Below the pieces are notes generated by a model. The model was not told where the DNA came from. It ran no database searches and saw nothing but the letters and a program-made list of their open reading frames with translations. Shown in pieces: positions 25,605 to 35,999 of a stretch of DNA of 64,000 bases. A program made the translations under genes and the position numbers. Within the stretch, counting starts at the first letter, position 1; the number at the start of each line of letters is the position of its first letter. Source of the stretch: Mytilus trossulus (lineage: Eukaryota > Mollusca > Bivalvia > Mytilida > Mytilidae); the NCBI RefSeq assembly GCF_036588685.1, contig NC_086380.1:54089144-54153143 (forward strand). Direction: 5' to 3'.

Positions 25605-26134
25605 GGTGTATATATACGTTCTTCTAAAGCTTCATTTTATAAAATGTGTTTTGAAACTTGCGGGCGCCTGTTTGTTTCTGTTTACTTGGAGAATGTTTAG
25701 TCAAAAATATAGTGCGTGTTTACTGAGTTAGTATCTATTGAATGATACTGTGACTCAGCTATAAAGATATAGCAAAAGCCTTGTTTATTCAAAATTTTCG
25801 AATCGCTATTAATCCATCAGGTAATTGACACTTATTTAATGATAAAAGTTGATATCTTCGTAACTAGCGTATGAATATGTTCTATGTCGGACTACTTTCT
25901 TTCGTCCATATTGTTTAACGACGTTACGGTGGCAACGGTGGCTATATCGTATTTTTTTAATTCTTATTTTGAATAAAAAATATTTCATCTAATTTTATGA
26001 TAATTATAAATTTACACATATAGAGATAAATATCAGTTGATATACCATGATTTTTTTTCGTATCTTCGTAGAAGCTCGCCAACAGTCGCTACTTTCCTTT
26101 TCGAAAACGAAAGTAAACCGTCAACAACATAAAA
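25605..26134. promoter_or_regulatory. Head-to-head promoter between DNAH10 and the AspH-domain gene
   Basis: 530 bp separate the two divergent start codons. The interval holds an X-box-like RFX site at 25923-25936 and several forkhead-type motifs: TGTTTAC at 25679-25685 and 25717-25723, and TGTTTAT and TGTTTAA nearby. RFX plus FOXJ1-type sites are the established signature of motile-cilium gene promoters, which fits DNAH10. Whether the hydroxylase-like gene uses the same site is inference. Copies at 32577-33106 and 39549-40078. Confidence 0.65.
25923..25936. promoter_or_regulatory. X-box-like RFX site
   Basis: GTTACGGTGGCAAC: half-site GGCAAC is perfect and half-site GTTACG has one mismatch to the RYYNYY rule, with a 2-bp spacer. 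It lies about 320 bp upstream of the DNAH10 ATG and about 200 bp upstream of the divergent gene's ATG. Identical copies at 32895-32908 and 39867-39880. Confidence 0.6.
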
Positions 26135-29027
26135 ATGGAATTTTTTATTGTATTTTCAACTGGTATTGTTGGGCTTGTATTAGCTTTTGCTGTTTACATG
26201 TATCTTTTTATATTCAACGTGAGACCAAATAGAAAAATAACCGAATGTGACGACAAAGACTGTGTGAGATGTAAGAAGTATACAGAAATAAAAGAAAAAG
26301 CAGTTGTTTTGTACAGGAACTACATTGACGATTGTGATAGTGACTTGTTAAGGATACAATCTTCAGTGAATGACATAAACAAAACCAGACACAATAGAAA
26401 ACAATGCCCTAATGTCTTTTTCATGAAAAGTCTTAAAAGCCAGCCTTGGCTATCAGAGACAAATAGTGACATTGAACAAGATGTGAACACCTTGGAGACA
26501 AATATGTCAATGATTCAGTCAGATTTTGTTCGGATAATAGATTCTTCTGAGGATCACTGGCTGATTAATAACACACCCAATGGCTTCTGGGAAGTGTTTC
26601 ATTTAGTTAACCAAGGTACCGTTGTTGAAAAGAACACACAGCTTGTGCCAAAGACATACGATCTCATTAAAAATTTAAAATCAGCTATGCTAAACACTGT
26701 TTTTGGAAATGTGGCGTTTTCTGTTGTTTATCCAGGAACAACTATTTCTGACCATTATGGCCCTACCAACATCAGACTTCGTTGTCACCTAGGTAAATAA
26801 ATTTGCATTAAAACTAATGTGATATGTATCATGATTAATTTTGTATATGATTGATGCAGTGTGATGGGGCCATATTGATTTATATTTGGTTGATTTATTT
26901 TAAGAAGAACATATTATGCATATTTTAAGTAGAACATATTATGCATGTCCCGTAGCCTTTGTTTAAAGAAGTAATTAAATAAGCAGATAACACATATGGA
27001 GTCGACCAAAATACAGGACAGTAGATTTTGGCTGTCTCAGTTAAACAACGTTTGAACTGGGACAAATATATACAATCTTTTAGATGTTAAGGGGTTCGTT
27101 TTGCTCAGTCCTTAGTTTTCTGTGAAGTGATTTGTAGAATGTTTAGTGTTATTGAATTCCCTCAGAGTTCCCTGTTTTTTTATTGATATCTTTTGCTTTT
27201 AATTTAGTTTCAGTTTTGAAACATGTCTTCTCATGTGATTCTTTTTATATGTGAGCATGGGTCTGAAAAGTATACACAGTATATTTGGAGTTCAGTTTAT
27301 AAAATAACATTAAAAGAGGTGCCGAAGATACCAATAAGGGGACATTCAAAATACATGAGTAAAATAGAAACTGACGTCGTCGACCCCCCAGGCAACAATT
27401 ATCAAATGATGAAAAGACAATCAATTCCACAAAACACAGCAACACATGTAGAAACTGAAGACTGAGCAACACTAACCCAGCTAGTTCATTCAACAAGTAG
27501 ATATGATCTCGGGTGCTCAGGAAGAGCAAGTAAGTCAATCCTGCACCACGTGATCGAGGCACCCGCCGTGCTACTTATGGTAAGAAACTTGTGGTGACGA
27601 GTCTCATTCGACGATCTCATTAGTTTAAACATATTTATTTATAGTGTATTGGGAAACAAGTTTTGCAACTTATATTAATCCCTTTCCACTTTGCGGGTGC
27701 GAGTGCTGCCTTGTAGCGGCATTAGCCTACTCTTTTTCGAAATCTACAAGGGTGTCTTTAACGTGTAGTGGTTAGTGCATCGGACTACTAACACAAAGGT
27801 TCCTGGTTCGATTCCCGTTTGGGATGAAAATTTCAGGAAACTCAATTTTCGGCTCTCCCTTGACACCATTTGCGAGTATGGTCTTGAGGAAACGATGATA
27901 GTCCGTCGGACGGGGACGATAAATGGCTGGCCCGTGTTAAAAGAGAGCCACATCTCTTGCACGTTAAAGACGATCTCATTAACATGATCAACAGGACATG
28001 GTTGTGGTTTCAACAATTAGACGTCTGCGACACAGATGTTAATCCATAACGGCCTTTCAACTCGTGATGGCGTCTGTAAAACTTACTTTTAAAGGGATCA
28101 CTCCATCACTAGAAATAAATGGTTCAATACGATCACAGAAAAAACTCTATCAAAGAATTCATGATAGAACACATACAAACTCCAAACTCTTTGAGTATAA
28201 TATCAGCTGGAAGATATATACTCAAGTCCTGTCCCAAGTCAGGAGCCTCTGGCCTTTGTTAGTCTTGTATTATTTTAATTTTGGTTTCTTGTGTACAATT
28301 TGGAAACTAGTATGGCGTTCATTATCACTGAACTAGTATATATTAGTTTAGGGGACAGCTGAAGGACGCCTCCGGGTGCGGGAATTTCTCGCTACATTGA
28401 AGACCTGTTGATGACCTTCTGCTGTTGTTTTTTTCTTTGGTCGGGTAGTTGTCTCTTTGACACATTCCCCATTTCCATTCTCAATTTTATCAATATGCAG
28501 GCGCTGCAGCTGCCTGGGATGCTGCTTCATAGAAATTCAATATTCACAGTTTTGAAATTGAAATCATCTCTCTTGTCTCGTATGAACGCAGTTTCTAAAT
28601 CATATAGATGTAAGGCAGAATTAACTGTATTTGTGGTAAACTTTAGTCATGGTTTAAAGTGATCACCAAACATGTGGTATCACATTCTGTTTTTATCCAG
28701 GTAAGGCAATAATATTGATAATGACTTTATATAACATGTTAACATTCACATGCAGTAATTTTAATGTTAACAATCGTTAAATGTATGATAAATATATTTG
28801 CAGGCCTTCAGACTTCTCCATTTTGTTCCATAGTTGTGGATGGACAGAAAAAATCATGGAGAAACGGAAAAGTGATTTTATTTGATGATTCCTATTTGCA
28901 TGGTGTAGAATACACACATGATGTGAGAGATGAGAATAAATACAGAGCTGTCTTGATGATGGACATGTGGCATCCAGATATCACAAAAGAGGAACAAAAA
29001 ATACTAAGTTACATGTTTCCTCCATAA
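26135..29027 (+). CDS. Membrane-anchored aspartyl/asparaginyl beta-hydroxylase-domain protein, copy 1
   Basis: Two coding exons, 26135-26792 and 28804-29027, joined at a split Gly codon (CTAG|GTAAAT ... TTGCAG|GCC), give 293 residues. Residues 5-27 form one membrane segment near the N-terminus. A cysteine-bearing stretch (CDDKDCVRCKKY) follows. The AspH domain begins at about 92 (CPNVFFMKSLKSQPW). Expected Fe(II) ligands are His207 (SDHYG) and His252 (LHGVEY). RLRCHLGL (214-221) and Arg267 are candidates for 2-oxoglutarate binding. The family is Fe(II)/2-oxoglutarate-dependent dioxygenases that hydroxylate Asp/Asn, with ASPHD1/2-type proteins the nearest in layout. Substrate and compartment are not visible from sequence. 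AATAAA overlaps the stop (29026-29031). The 2-kb intron is full of repeats. Divergent from DNAH10. Confidence 0.88.
27330..27640 (+). repeat. Dispersed repeat, family C
   Basis: Carries 'caattccacaaaacacagca', 'gatctcgggtgctcaggaag' and 'cacccgccgtgctactta', which I recall as an abundant mussel repeat. A small plus-strand frame (27223-27465) runs across its left edge and has no recognisable domain. It lies in the hydroxylase-like gene intron. Tandem counterparts at 34302-34612 and 41274-41584. A related piece is at 30340-30600. Confidence 0.5.
27755..28000 (+). mobile_element. tRNA-derived SINE with Pol III A and B boxes
   Basis: The head shows an A-box-like TAGTGGTTAGTGC at 27766-27778 and a perfect B box GGTTCGATTCC at 27805-27815, followed by a non-tRNA body ('ttcggctctcccttgacacc', 'gtccgtcggacggggacgat', 'agagagccacatctcttgca'). 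The acceptor stem does not close, so it is a SINE head and not a tRNA gene. Counterparts at 34727-34972 and 41699-41944. Confidence 0.8.
28215..28490 (+). repeat. Composite dispersed repeat ending in family B
   Basis: Contains 'gtcctgtcccaagtcaggag', 'gaaggacgcctccgggtgcg', 'ctcgctacattgaagacctg' and 'cacattccccatttcc'. It is the fullest family B copy in the window. Counterparts at 35187-35462 and 42159-42434. Confidence 0.65.
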
Positions 29028-29198
29028 TAAATTATACCAAAGTTAACATGGCGTTCAATAGGATATTGAATTATGAAGTGACTTATTTTACACATGACAG
29101 TAAGGTACTAACAGTAAAATAAAATGTGATCTATTGCCATGAATGAGGAAGTAAACTATAGGTCACCATTAAGCCCAACAATAAGACAAACATACATT

Positions 29199-29391
29199 AT
29201 AAAAAAGAAGATGTAGTATGATTGCCAATGAGGCACCTCTCCACAAGAGACCAAATGACTCAGAAATTAACAACAATAGGGGACCGTACAGCCTTCATCA
29301 GTGAGCAAACCCCATACCGCATAGTCAGCTATAAAAGGCCCCGAAATAACAAATGCAAAACAATTCAAACTTGAAAACTAACGACCTCTTT
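29199..29391 (+). repeat. SINE-like dispersed repeat, family A variant
   Basis: Contains 'aaaaaagaagatgtagtatg', 'ttgccaatgaggcacctctc', 'gcatagtcagctataaaag' and 'gaaaactaacgacctc'. It abuts the Helitron-like piece that starts at 29392. Counterparts at 36171-36363 and 43143-43335. Confidence 0.65.
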
Positions 29392-30060
29392 TTAGCTCAC
29401 CGGGCCCGAAGGGCCAAGTGAGCTTTTCTCATCACTTGGCGTCCGTCGTCCGTCGTCCGTCGTCCGGCGTTAACTTTTACAAAAATCTTCTCCTCTGAAA
29501 CTACTGGGCCAAATTTAACCAAACTTGGCCACAATCATCATTAATGTATTTAGTTTAAAATTTGTGTTTTTTTACCCGGCCAACCAACCAAGATGGCCGC
29601 CATGGCTAAAAATAGAACATAGGGGTAAAATGCAGTTTTTGGCTTATAACTCAAAAACCATTGCATTTAGAGCAAATCTGACGTGGGGTAAAATTGTTCA
29701 TCAGTTGAAGATCTATCTGCCCTGAAATTTTTAGATGAATCGGACAACTCTTTGTTAGGTTGCTGCCCCTAAATTGGTAATTTTAAGGAAATTTTACTGT
29801 TTTGGGTTATTATCTTGAATATTATTATAGATGGAGATAAACTGTAAACAGCAATTATGTACAGCAATTTAAGACTAGAAAATAAGTCAAAATTACCAAA
29901 ATGGTCAATTGAGCCCCTAAGAAGTTATTGTCCTTTATAATCAATTTTTAACAATTTTCATAAAATTTGGAAATTTTTACTAACATTTTCCACTGAAACC
30001 ACACGGACAAGTTCATTATAGATAGAGATAATTGTGAGCAGCAAGAAAGTTCAGTAAAGG
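29392..30060 (+). mobile_element. Truncated Helitron-like hairpin element
   Basis: Starts with TTAGCTCACCGGGCCCGAAG and its hairpin partner, then the GTCCGTC microsatellite and one internal module, but lacks the CTAG-hairpin end seen in the copies at 1562 and 63400. Counterparts at 36364-37032 and 43336-44004. Confidence 0.6.
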
Positions 30061-30339
30061 AAGATGTACAAACTCATCACAATCACCTAAACACAATTTT
30101 GTCATGAACTGTCTGCTTCCTCTGTTTGAGTTTCAAAGTGGGTATCATCAACCTAGTAGTCATCACTTCTGTGTTTACTTGAGTTATCATTGATAAGTTC
30201 ATAACTATAAATTAACTGTTAACCAAGCTTTGATTTTTTTTTTAAATTTGAAGGCTTTTCCACCTTAGGAACATTCGCTAAGGTGTATTTTGCAAAAACT
30301 TTTAGGAATTTTTAGTCCTCAATGCTCTTCAAAAAGAGG

Positions 30340-30600
30340 GACGAAAGATACCAGATGAACTGTCAAACTCATAAATCGAAAATAAACTGACAACTCCATG
30401 GCTGAAACGAAAAAAAAAACAAACAGACAAACAAAAGACATGAAACAACATAGTAATCTAAAGAATAAGCAACACGAACCCCACCAAAAACTAGGAGTGA
30501 TATCAGCTGCTCCGACATGGTAAGCAGATCCTTCTCCACATGTGGCACCCATCGGTAGGTCACATTCATGAAAGAGAACGGGATTATAGTTACAACTTCG
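30340..30600 (+). repeat. Dispersed repeat, family C (partial)
   Basis: Carries 'gataccagatgaactgtcaa', 'gacatggtaagcagatcctt', 'ccacatgtggcacccatcgg' and 'gtcacattcatgaaagagaa'. Counterparts at 37312-37572 and 44284-44544. The following 460 bp (30600-31060) show nothing recognisable. Confidence 0.5.
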
Positions 30601-31059
30601 TACTTTATTTTTTTACCACGTCAATGCATCGTTATTTTTCTCTTCTTCGTCGTTTTTCGAGATTTAAACTAAAGTTTACTACTGTTTCATTAATTTAGAA
30701 GATTGCAAAGACACAGGAATTTCTTTGCGGCAGTAAGTCTTATAATATTGTCTTTTAATGAAACTCTCATACTTATATATTTGTATCACAACCAAAAACA
30801 GACGGTATATGGCAAACCCCATGCTATATTAGGTATATTTTGGATGTGGATATATAAGTTATCATGTCTGAATTGAGACATTAAATATATTGCTGCATGT
30901 TAGTACAGTGCAACGCCCTTAAGTTATTATGAATTATAACCAAAATTGTTCTCGTCTCAAAAAGACCTTAGATATTTGCTGCTGAAAGCAAACGAACATC
31001 AATCAGACAAATAAAAAAAGAACTTTTTCTCTGCTTCATATGTTTCACTTGATAATATA

Positions 31060-31440
31060 AAAAAGAAAATGTGGTATTATTGTCAATGAGACAACTATCC
31101 ACAAAAGACCAAGATGACACAAACATTAACAACTATAGGTAACCGTACGGCCTTCAGCAATGAGCAAAGCCCATACCGCATAGTTACCTATAAAAGGCCC
31201 CGATAAGACAATGTAAAACAATTCAAACGAGAAAACTAACGGCCTTATTTATGTAAAATAATGAACGAAAAACAAATATGTAACACATAAACAAACGACA
31301 ACCATTGAATTACAGGCTCCTGACTTGGGACAAGCACATACATAAATATTGTGGCGGGGTTAAACATGTTAGCGGGATCCAAAACCTCCCCTAACTTGGG
31401 ACAGTGGTATAACAGACTTTCAGTACAACATAAGAACAAA
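31060..31440 (+). repeat. SINE-like dispersed repeat, family A variant, long copy
   Basis: Contains 'gaaaatgtggtattattgtc', 'aatgagacaactatcc', 'gcatagttacctataaaagg', 'ctcctgacttgggacaagc' and 'gggatccaaaacctcccct'. It matches the block order of 18190-18545. Counterparts at 38032-38412 and 45004-45384. Confidence 0.7.
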
Positions 31441-31449
31441 CTTATTTAC

Positions 31450-31770
31450 ATTCAATGAGTCGATGCTACTACTGGTGTGGTTTTAATTCCCCGAGGTTAT
31501 CACAAAACCAGTAGTCAGCACTTCTGTGCTGACATGAATTATCATTGATATGGTCATATTTATGAATTACCTGCTTCAAAACTTTTAATTAATTCTTCTT
31601 TCTCAGGAATAGATTATCTTAACTGTATTTGGCAAAACTTTTAGGAATTTTTGTCCTCAATACTCTTTAAATTCGTACTTTATTTTGCCTGTCAACGTTT
31701 TTGGATTCGAGCGTCACTGATGAGTCTTTTGTAGACGAAACGTGCGCCTAGCGTTTATACAAAATTTAAT
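31450..31770 (+). mobile_element. Single retrozyme-like monomer
   Basis: Shares 'ctactactggtg', 'accagtagtcagcacttctg', 'tcaggaatagattatctta' and a hammerhead-like end with the tandem array at 46880-47545. The hammerhead at its right end is decayed (31711-31754). The rest of the unit to 32327 has no recognised feature. Counterparts at 38422-38742 and 45394-45714. Confidence 0.6.
31711..31754 (+). ncRNA. Decayed type I hammerhead ribozyme motif
   Basis: Has the CTGATGA core, stem II (GTCT/AGAC) and GAAA, but position 16.1 is C and not T, so the A15.1-U16.1 pair next to the cleavage site is lost, and stem I has an A-C mismatch. Probably inactive. Counterparts at 38683-38726 and 45655-45698. 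Confidence 0.65.
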
Positions 31771-32359
31771 CCTGGTGTCATAGGGTGAAACTTTGCACAT
31801 TTATTTCTTATCTCAGATCCGTATTCAATTGCCCACATTAATTTTCTATATTAAAGAGTGTTAGGTATTTGTAGATTTATTGCTTTAGTGAACTTTAGCA
31901 GACTGTCTGATTGACCGTTAAATTTAATGTTTGATAAGCTGTGTTTTAACTGTAATCATTTCCAATAAGAAGCCGTATAATTTATGTCTCTGTTTGTTTA
32001 TATTCTGTCCCTATAGTTGTGTGGTCTGGGAATGAATGACGATTTAATGTGTGAGAAAGTCATGAAAGTAGCAAGGGCCTTTGCGATGATAAAAGTGAGT
32101 GAATGTAAAGTTTCGGGATGATTGAAGATAGTTAGTGAAAGAGAATGGATGTGTCTCTGTATTAACAATGTAAATTAATTGAAGTGTATATTTTTGAACC
32201 TGTTTTGAAAACACACTTTATAATGATTATTTTAGTTGGTAATATATAACTGTAAAGGAACTTTGTTTTTTTGGTGAAAATTGGGGCCGATTTTGGCCCT
32301 TATTGCCCCTACTCCTTTGTATATCTGAAAACACTTCTAGAGAAATACACTTTATTTAC

Positions 32360-32576
32360 CACATTCAACAACTACATCCTCTTCTTCTTCACGGATAACT
32401 TTGTAAAATATTATCGAATTTTCATTTTCTTCTGGAGTGTCATTCAAAAATTTGCTAAGTTGACGTTCATACAATCCGTCTTCCCGCTCTAAAAAGTCAT
32501 CAAAAACGTCCTTTTCTGAAATGCCAAGTGCTAAATTGACTTGCTTCGCAATCCATTCAAACCGAGGATCATCCAT
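32360..32576 (-). pseudogene. DNAH10 exon 1, second copy, no adjacent dynein exons
   Basis: Identical 217-nt first coding exon ([12 protein letters not shown]...VVVEC) with its donor GTAAAT and promoter. The next dynein exon in the transcribed direction is exon 2 at 23854, on the far side of copy 1 of the unit. It could act only as an alternative first exon spliced over about 8.5 kb, antisense to the copy 1 hydroxylase-like gene; otherwise it is an orphan exon. Confidence 0.8.
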
Positions 32577-33106
32577 GGTGTATATATACGTTCTTCTAAA
32601 GCTTCATTTTATAAAATGTGTTTTGAAACTTGCGGGCGCCTGTTTGTTTCTGTTTACTTGGAGAATGTTTAGTCAAAAATATAGTGCGTGTTTACTGAGT
32701 TAGTATCTATTGAATGATACTGTGACTCAGCTATAAAGATATAGCAAAAGCCTTGTTTATTAAAAATTTTCGAATCGCTATTAATCCATCAGGTAATTGA
32801 CACTTATTTAATGATAAAAGTTGATATCTTCGTAACTAGCGTATGAATATGTTCTATGTCGGACTACTTTCTTTCGTCCATATTGTTTAACGACGTTACG
32901 GTGGCAACGGTGGCTATATCGTATTTTTTTAATTCTTATTTTGAATAAAAAATATTTCATCTAATTTTATGATAATTATAAATTTACACATATAGAGATA
33001 AATATCAGTTGATATACCATGATTTTTTTTCGTATCTTCGTAGAAGCTCGCCAACAGTCGCTACTTTCCTTTTCGAAAACGAAAGTAAACCGTCAACAAC
33101 ATAAAA

Positions 33107-35999
33107 ATGGAATTTTTTATTGTATTTTCAACTGGTATTGTTGGGCTTGTATTAGCTTTTGCTGTTTACATGTATCTTTTTATATTCAACGTGAGACCAA
33201 ATAGAAAAATAACCGAATGTGACGACAAAGACTGTGTGAGATGTAAGAAGTATACAGAAATAAAAGAAAAAGCAGTTGTTTTGTACAGGAACTACATTGA
33301 CGATTGTGATAGTGACTTGTTAAGGATACAATCTTCAGTGAATGACATAAACCAAACCAGACACAATAGAAAACAATGCCCTAATGTCTTTTTCATGAAA
33401 AGTCTTAAAAGCCAGCCTTGGCTATCAGAGACAAATAGTGACATTGAACAAGATGTGAACACCTTGGAGACAAATATGTCAATGATTCAGTCAGATTTTG
33501 TTCGGATAATAGATTCTTCTGAGGATCACTGGCTGATTAATAACACACCCAATGGCTTCTGGGAAGTGTTTCATTTAGTTAACCAAGGTACCGTTGTTGA
33601 AAAGAACACACAGCTTGTGCCAAAGACATACGATCTCATTAAAAATTTAAAATCAGCTATGCTAAACACTGTTTTTGGAAATGTGGCGTTTTCTGTTGTT
33701 TATCCAGGAACAACTATTTCTGACCATTATGGCCCTACCAACATCAGACTTCGTTGTCACCTAGGTAAATAAATTTGCATTAAAACTAATGTGATATGTA
33801 TCATGATTAATTTTGTATATGATTGATGCAGTGTGATGGGGCCATATTGATTTATATTTGGTTGATTTATTTTAAGAAGAACATATTATGCATATTTTAA
33901 GTAGAACATATTATGCATGTCCCGTAGCCTTTGTTTAAAGAAGTAATTAAATAAGCAGATAACACATATGGAGTCGACCAAAATACAGGACAGTAGATTT
34001 TGGCTGTCTCAGTTAAACAACGTTTGAACTGGGACAAATATATACAATCTTTTAGATGTTAAGGGGTTCGTTTTGCTCAGTCCTTAGTTTTCTGTGAAGT
34101 GATTTGTAGAATGTTTAGTGTTATTGAATTCCCTCAGAGTTCCCTGTTTTTTTATTGATATCTTTTGCTTTTAATTTAGTTTCAGTTTTGAAACATGTCT
34201 TCTCATGTGATTCTTTTTATATGTGAGCATGGGTCTGAAAAGTATACACAGTATATTTGGAGTTCAGTTTATAAAATAACATTAAAAGAGGTGCCGAAGA
34301 TACCAATAAGGGGACATTCAAAATACATGAGTAAAATAGAAACTGACGTCGTCGACCCCCCAGGCAACAATTATCAAATGATGAAAAGACAATCAATTCC
34401 ACAAAACACAGCAACACATGTAGAAACTGAAGACTGAGCAACACTAACCCAGCTAGTTCATTCAACAAGTAGATATGATCTCGGGTGCTCAGGAAGAGCA
34501 AGTAAGTCAATCCTGCACCACGTGATCGAGGCACCCGCCGTGCTACTTATGGTAAGAAACTTGTGGTGACGAGTCTCATTCGACGATCTCATTAGTTTAA
34601 ACATATTTATTTATAGTGTATTGGGAAACAAGTTTTGCAACTTATATTAATCCCTTTCCACTTTGCGGGTGCGAGTGCTGCCTTGTAGCGGCATTAGCCT
34701 ACTCTTTTTCGAAATCTACAAGGGTGTCTTTAACGTGTAGTGGTTAGTGCATCGGACTACTAACACAAAGGTTCCTGGTTCGATTCCCGTTTGGGATGAA
34801 AATTTCAGGAAACTCAATTTTCGGCTCTCCCTTGACACCATTTGCGAGTATGGTCTTGAGGAAACGATGATAGTCCGTCGGACGGGGACGATAAATGGCT
34901 GGCCCGTGTTAAAAGAGAGCCACATCTCTTGCACGTTAAAGACGATCTCATTAACATGATCAACAGGACATGGTTGTGGTTTCAACAATTAGACGTCTGC
35001 GACACAGATGTTAATCCATAACGGCCTTTCAACTCGTGATGGCGTCTGTAAAACTTACTTTTAAAGGGATCACTCCATCACTAGAAATAAATGGTTCAAT
35101 ACGATCACAGAAAAAACTCTATCAAAGAATTCATGATAGAACACATACAAACTCCAAACTCTTTGAGTATAATATCAGCTGGAAGATATATACTCAAGTC
35201 CTGTCCCAAGTCAGGAGCCTCTGGCCTTTGTTAGTCTTGTATTATTTTAATTTTGGTTTCTTGTGTACAATTTGGAAACTAGTATGGCGTTCATTATCAC
35301 TGAACTAGTATATATTAGTTTAGGGGACAGCTGAAGGACGCCTCCGGGTGCGGGAATTTCTCGCTACATTGAAGACCTGTTGATGACCTTCTGCTGTTGT
35401 TTTTTTCTTTGGTCGGGTAGTTGTCTCTTTGACACATTCCCCATTTCCATTCTCAATTTTATCAATATGCAGGCGCTGCAGCTGCCTGGGATGCTGCTTC
35501 ATAGAAATTCAATATTCACAGTTTTGAAATTGAAATCATCTCTCTTGTCTCGTATGAACGCAGTTTCTAAATCATATAGATGTAAGGCAGAATTAACTGT
35601 ATTTGTGGTAAACTTTAGTCATGGTTTAAAGTGATCACCAAACATGTGGTATCACATTCTGTTTTTATCCAGGTAAGGCAATAATATTGATAATGACTTT
35701 ATATAACATGTTAACATTCACATGCAGTAATTTTAATGTTAACAATCGTTAAATGTATGATAAATATATTTGCAGGCCTTCAGACTTCTCCATTTTGTTC
35801 CATAGTTGTGGATGGACAGAAAAAATCATGGAGAAACGGAAAAGTGATTTTATTTGATGATTCCTATTTGCATGGTGTAGAATACACACATGATGTGAGA
35901 GATGAGAATAAATACAGAGCTGTCTTGATGATGGACATGTGGCATCCAGATATCACAAAAGAGGAACAAAAAATACTAAGTTACATGTTTCCTCCATAA
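33107..35999 (+). CDS. Membrane-anchored AspH-domain protein, copy 2
   Basis: Exons 33107-33764 and 35776-35999, same structure and 293-residue product as copy 1. One residue differs, K83Q, in the linker between the membrane segment and the catalytic domain. His207, His252 and Arg267 are kept. The promoter, splice sites and poly(A) signal are intact, so the copy appears functional if the assembly is right. Confidence 0.86.

Larger units (their letters stand above)
25356..32327. repeat. Tandem segmental duplication, copy 1 of 3 (6972-bp unit)
   Basis: The unit starts at aaaacacttctagagaaata and ends at ttgtatatctg. It contains DNAH10 exon 1 (minus), the shared promoter, the AspH-domain gene (plus) and about 3.3 kb of repeat-rich 3' flank. 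Copy 1 is the only one joined to the rest of DNAH10. Left flank before the breakpoint: gttacagttatc. Confidence 0.97.

Noticed and set aside
27223..27465. 80-codon plus-strand frame (MSSHVILFICEHG...) in the hydroxylase-like gene intron
   Set aside because: It runs into a dispersed family C repeat, shows no domain, and appears three times only because of the triplication.
27755..27825. Functional tRNA gene
   Set aside because: A and B boxes are good, but the acceptor and anticodon stems do not pair and the sequence continues into a SINE body.
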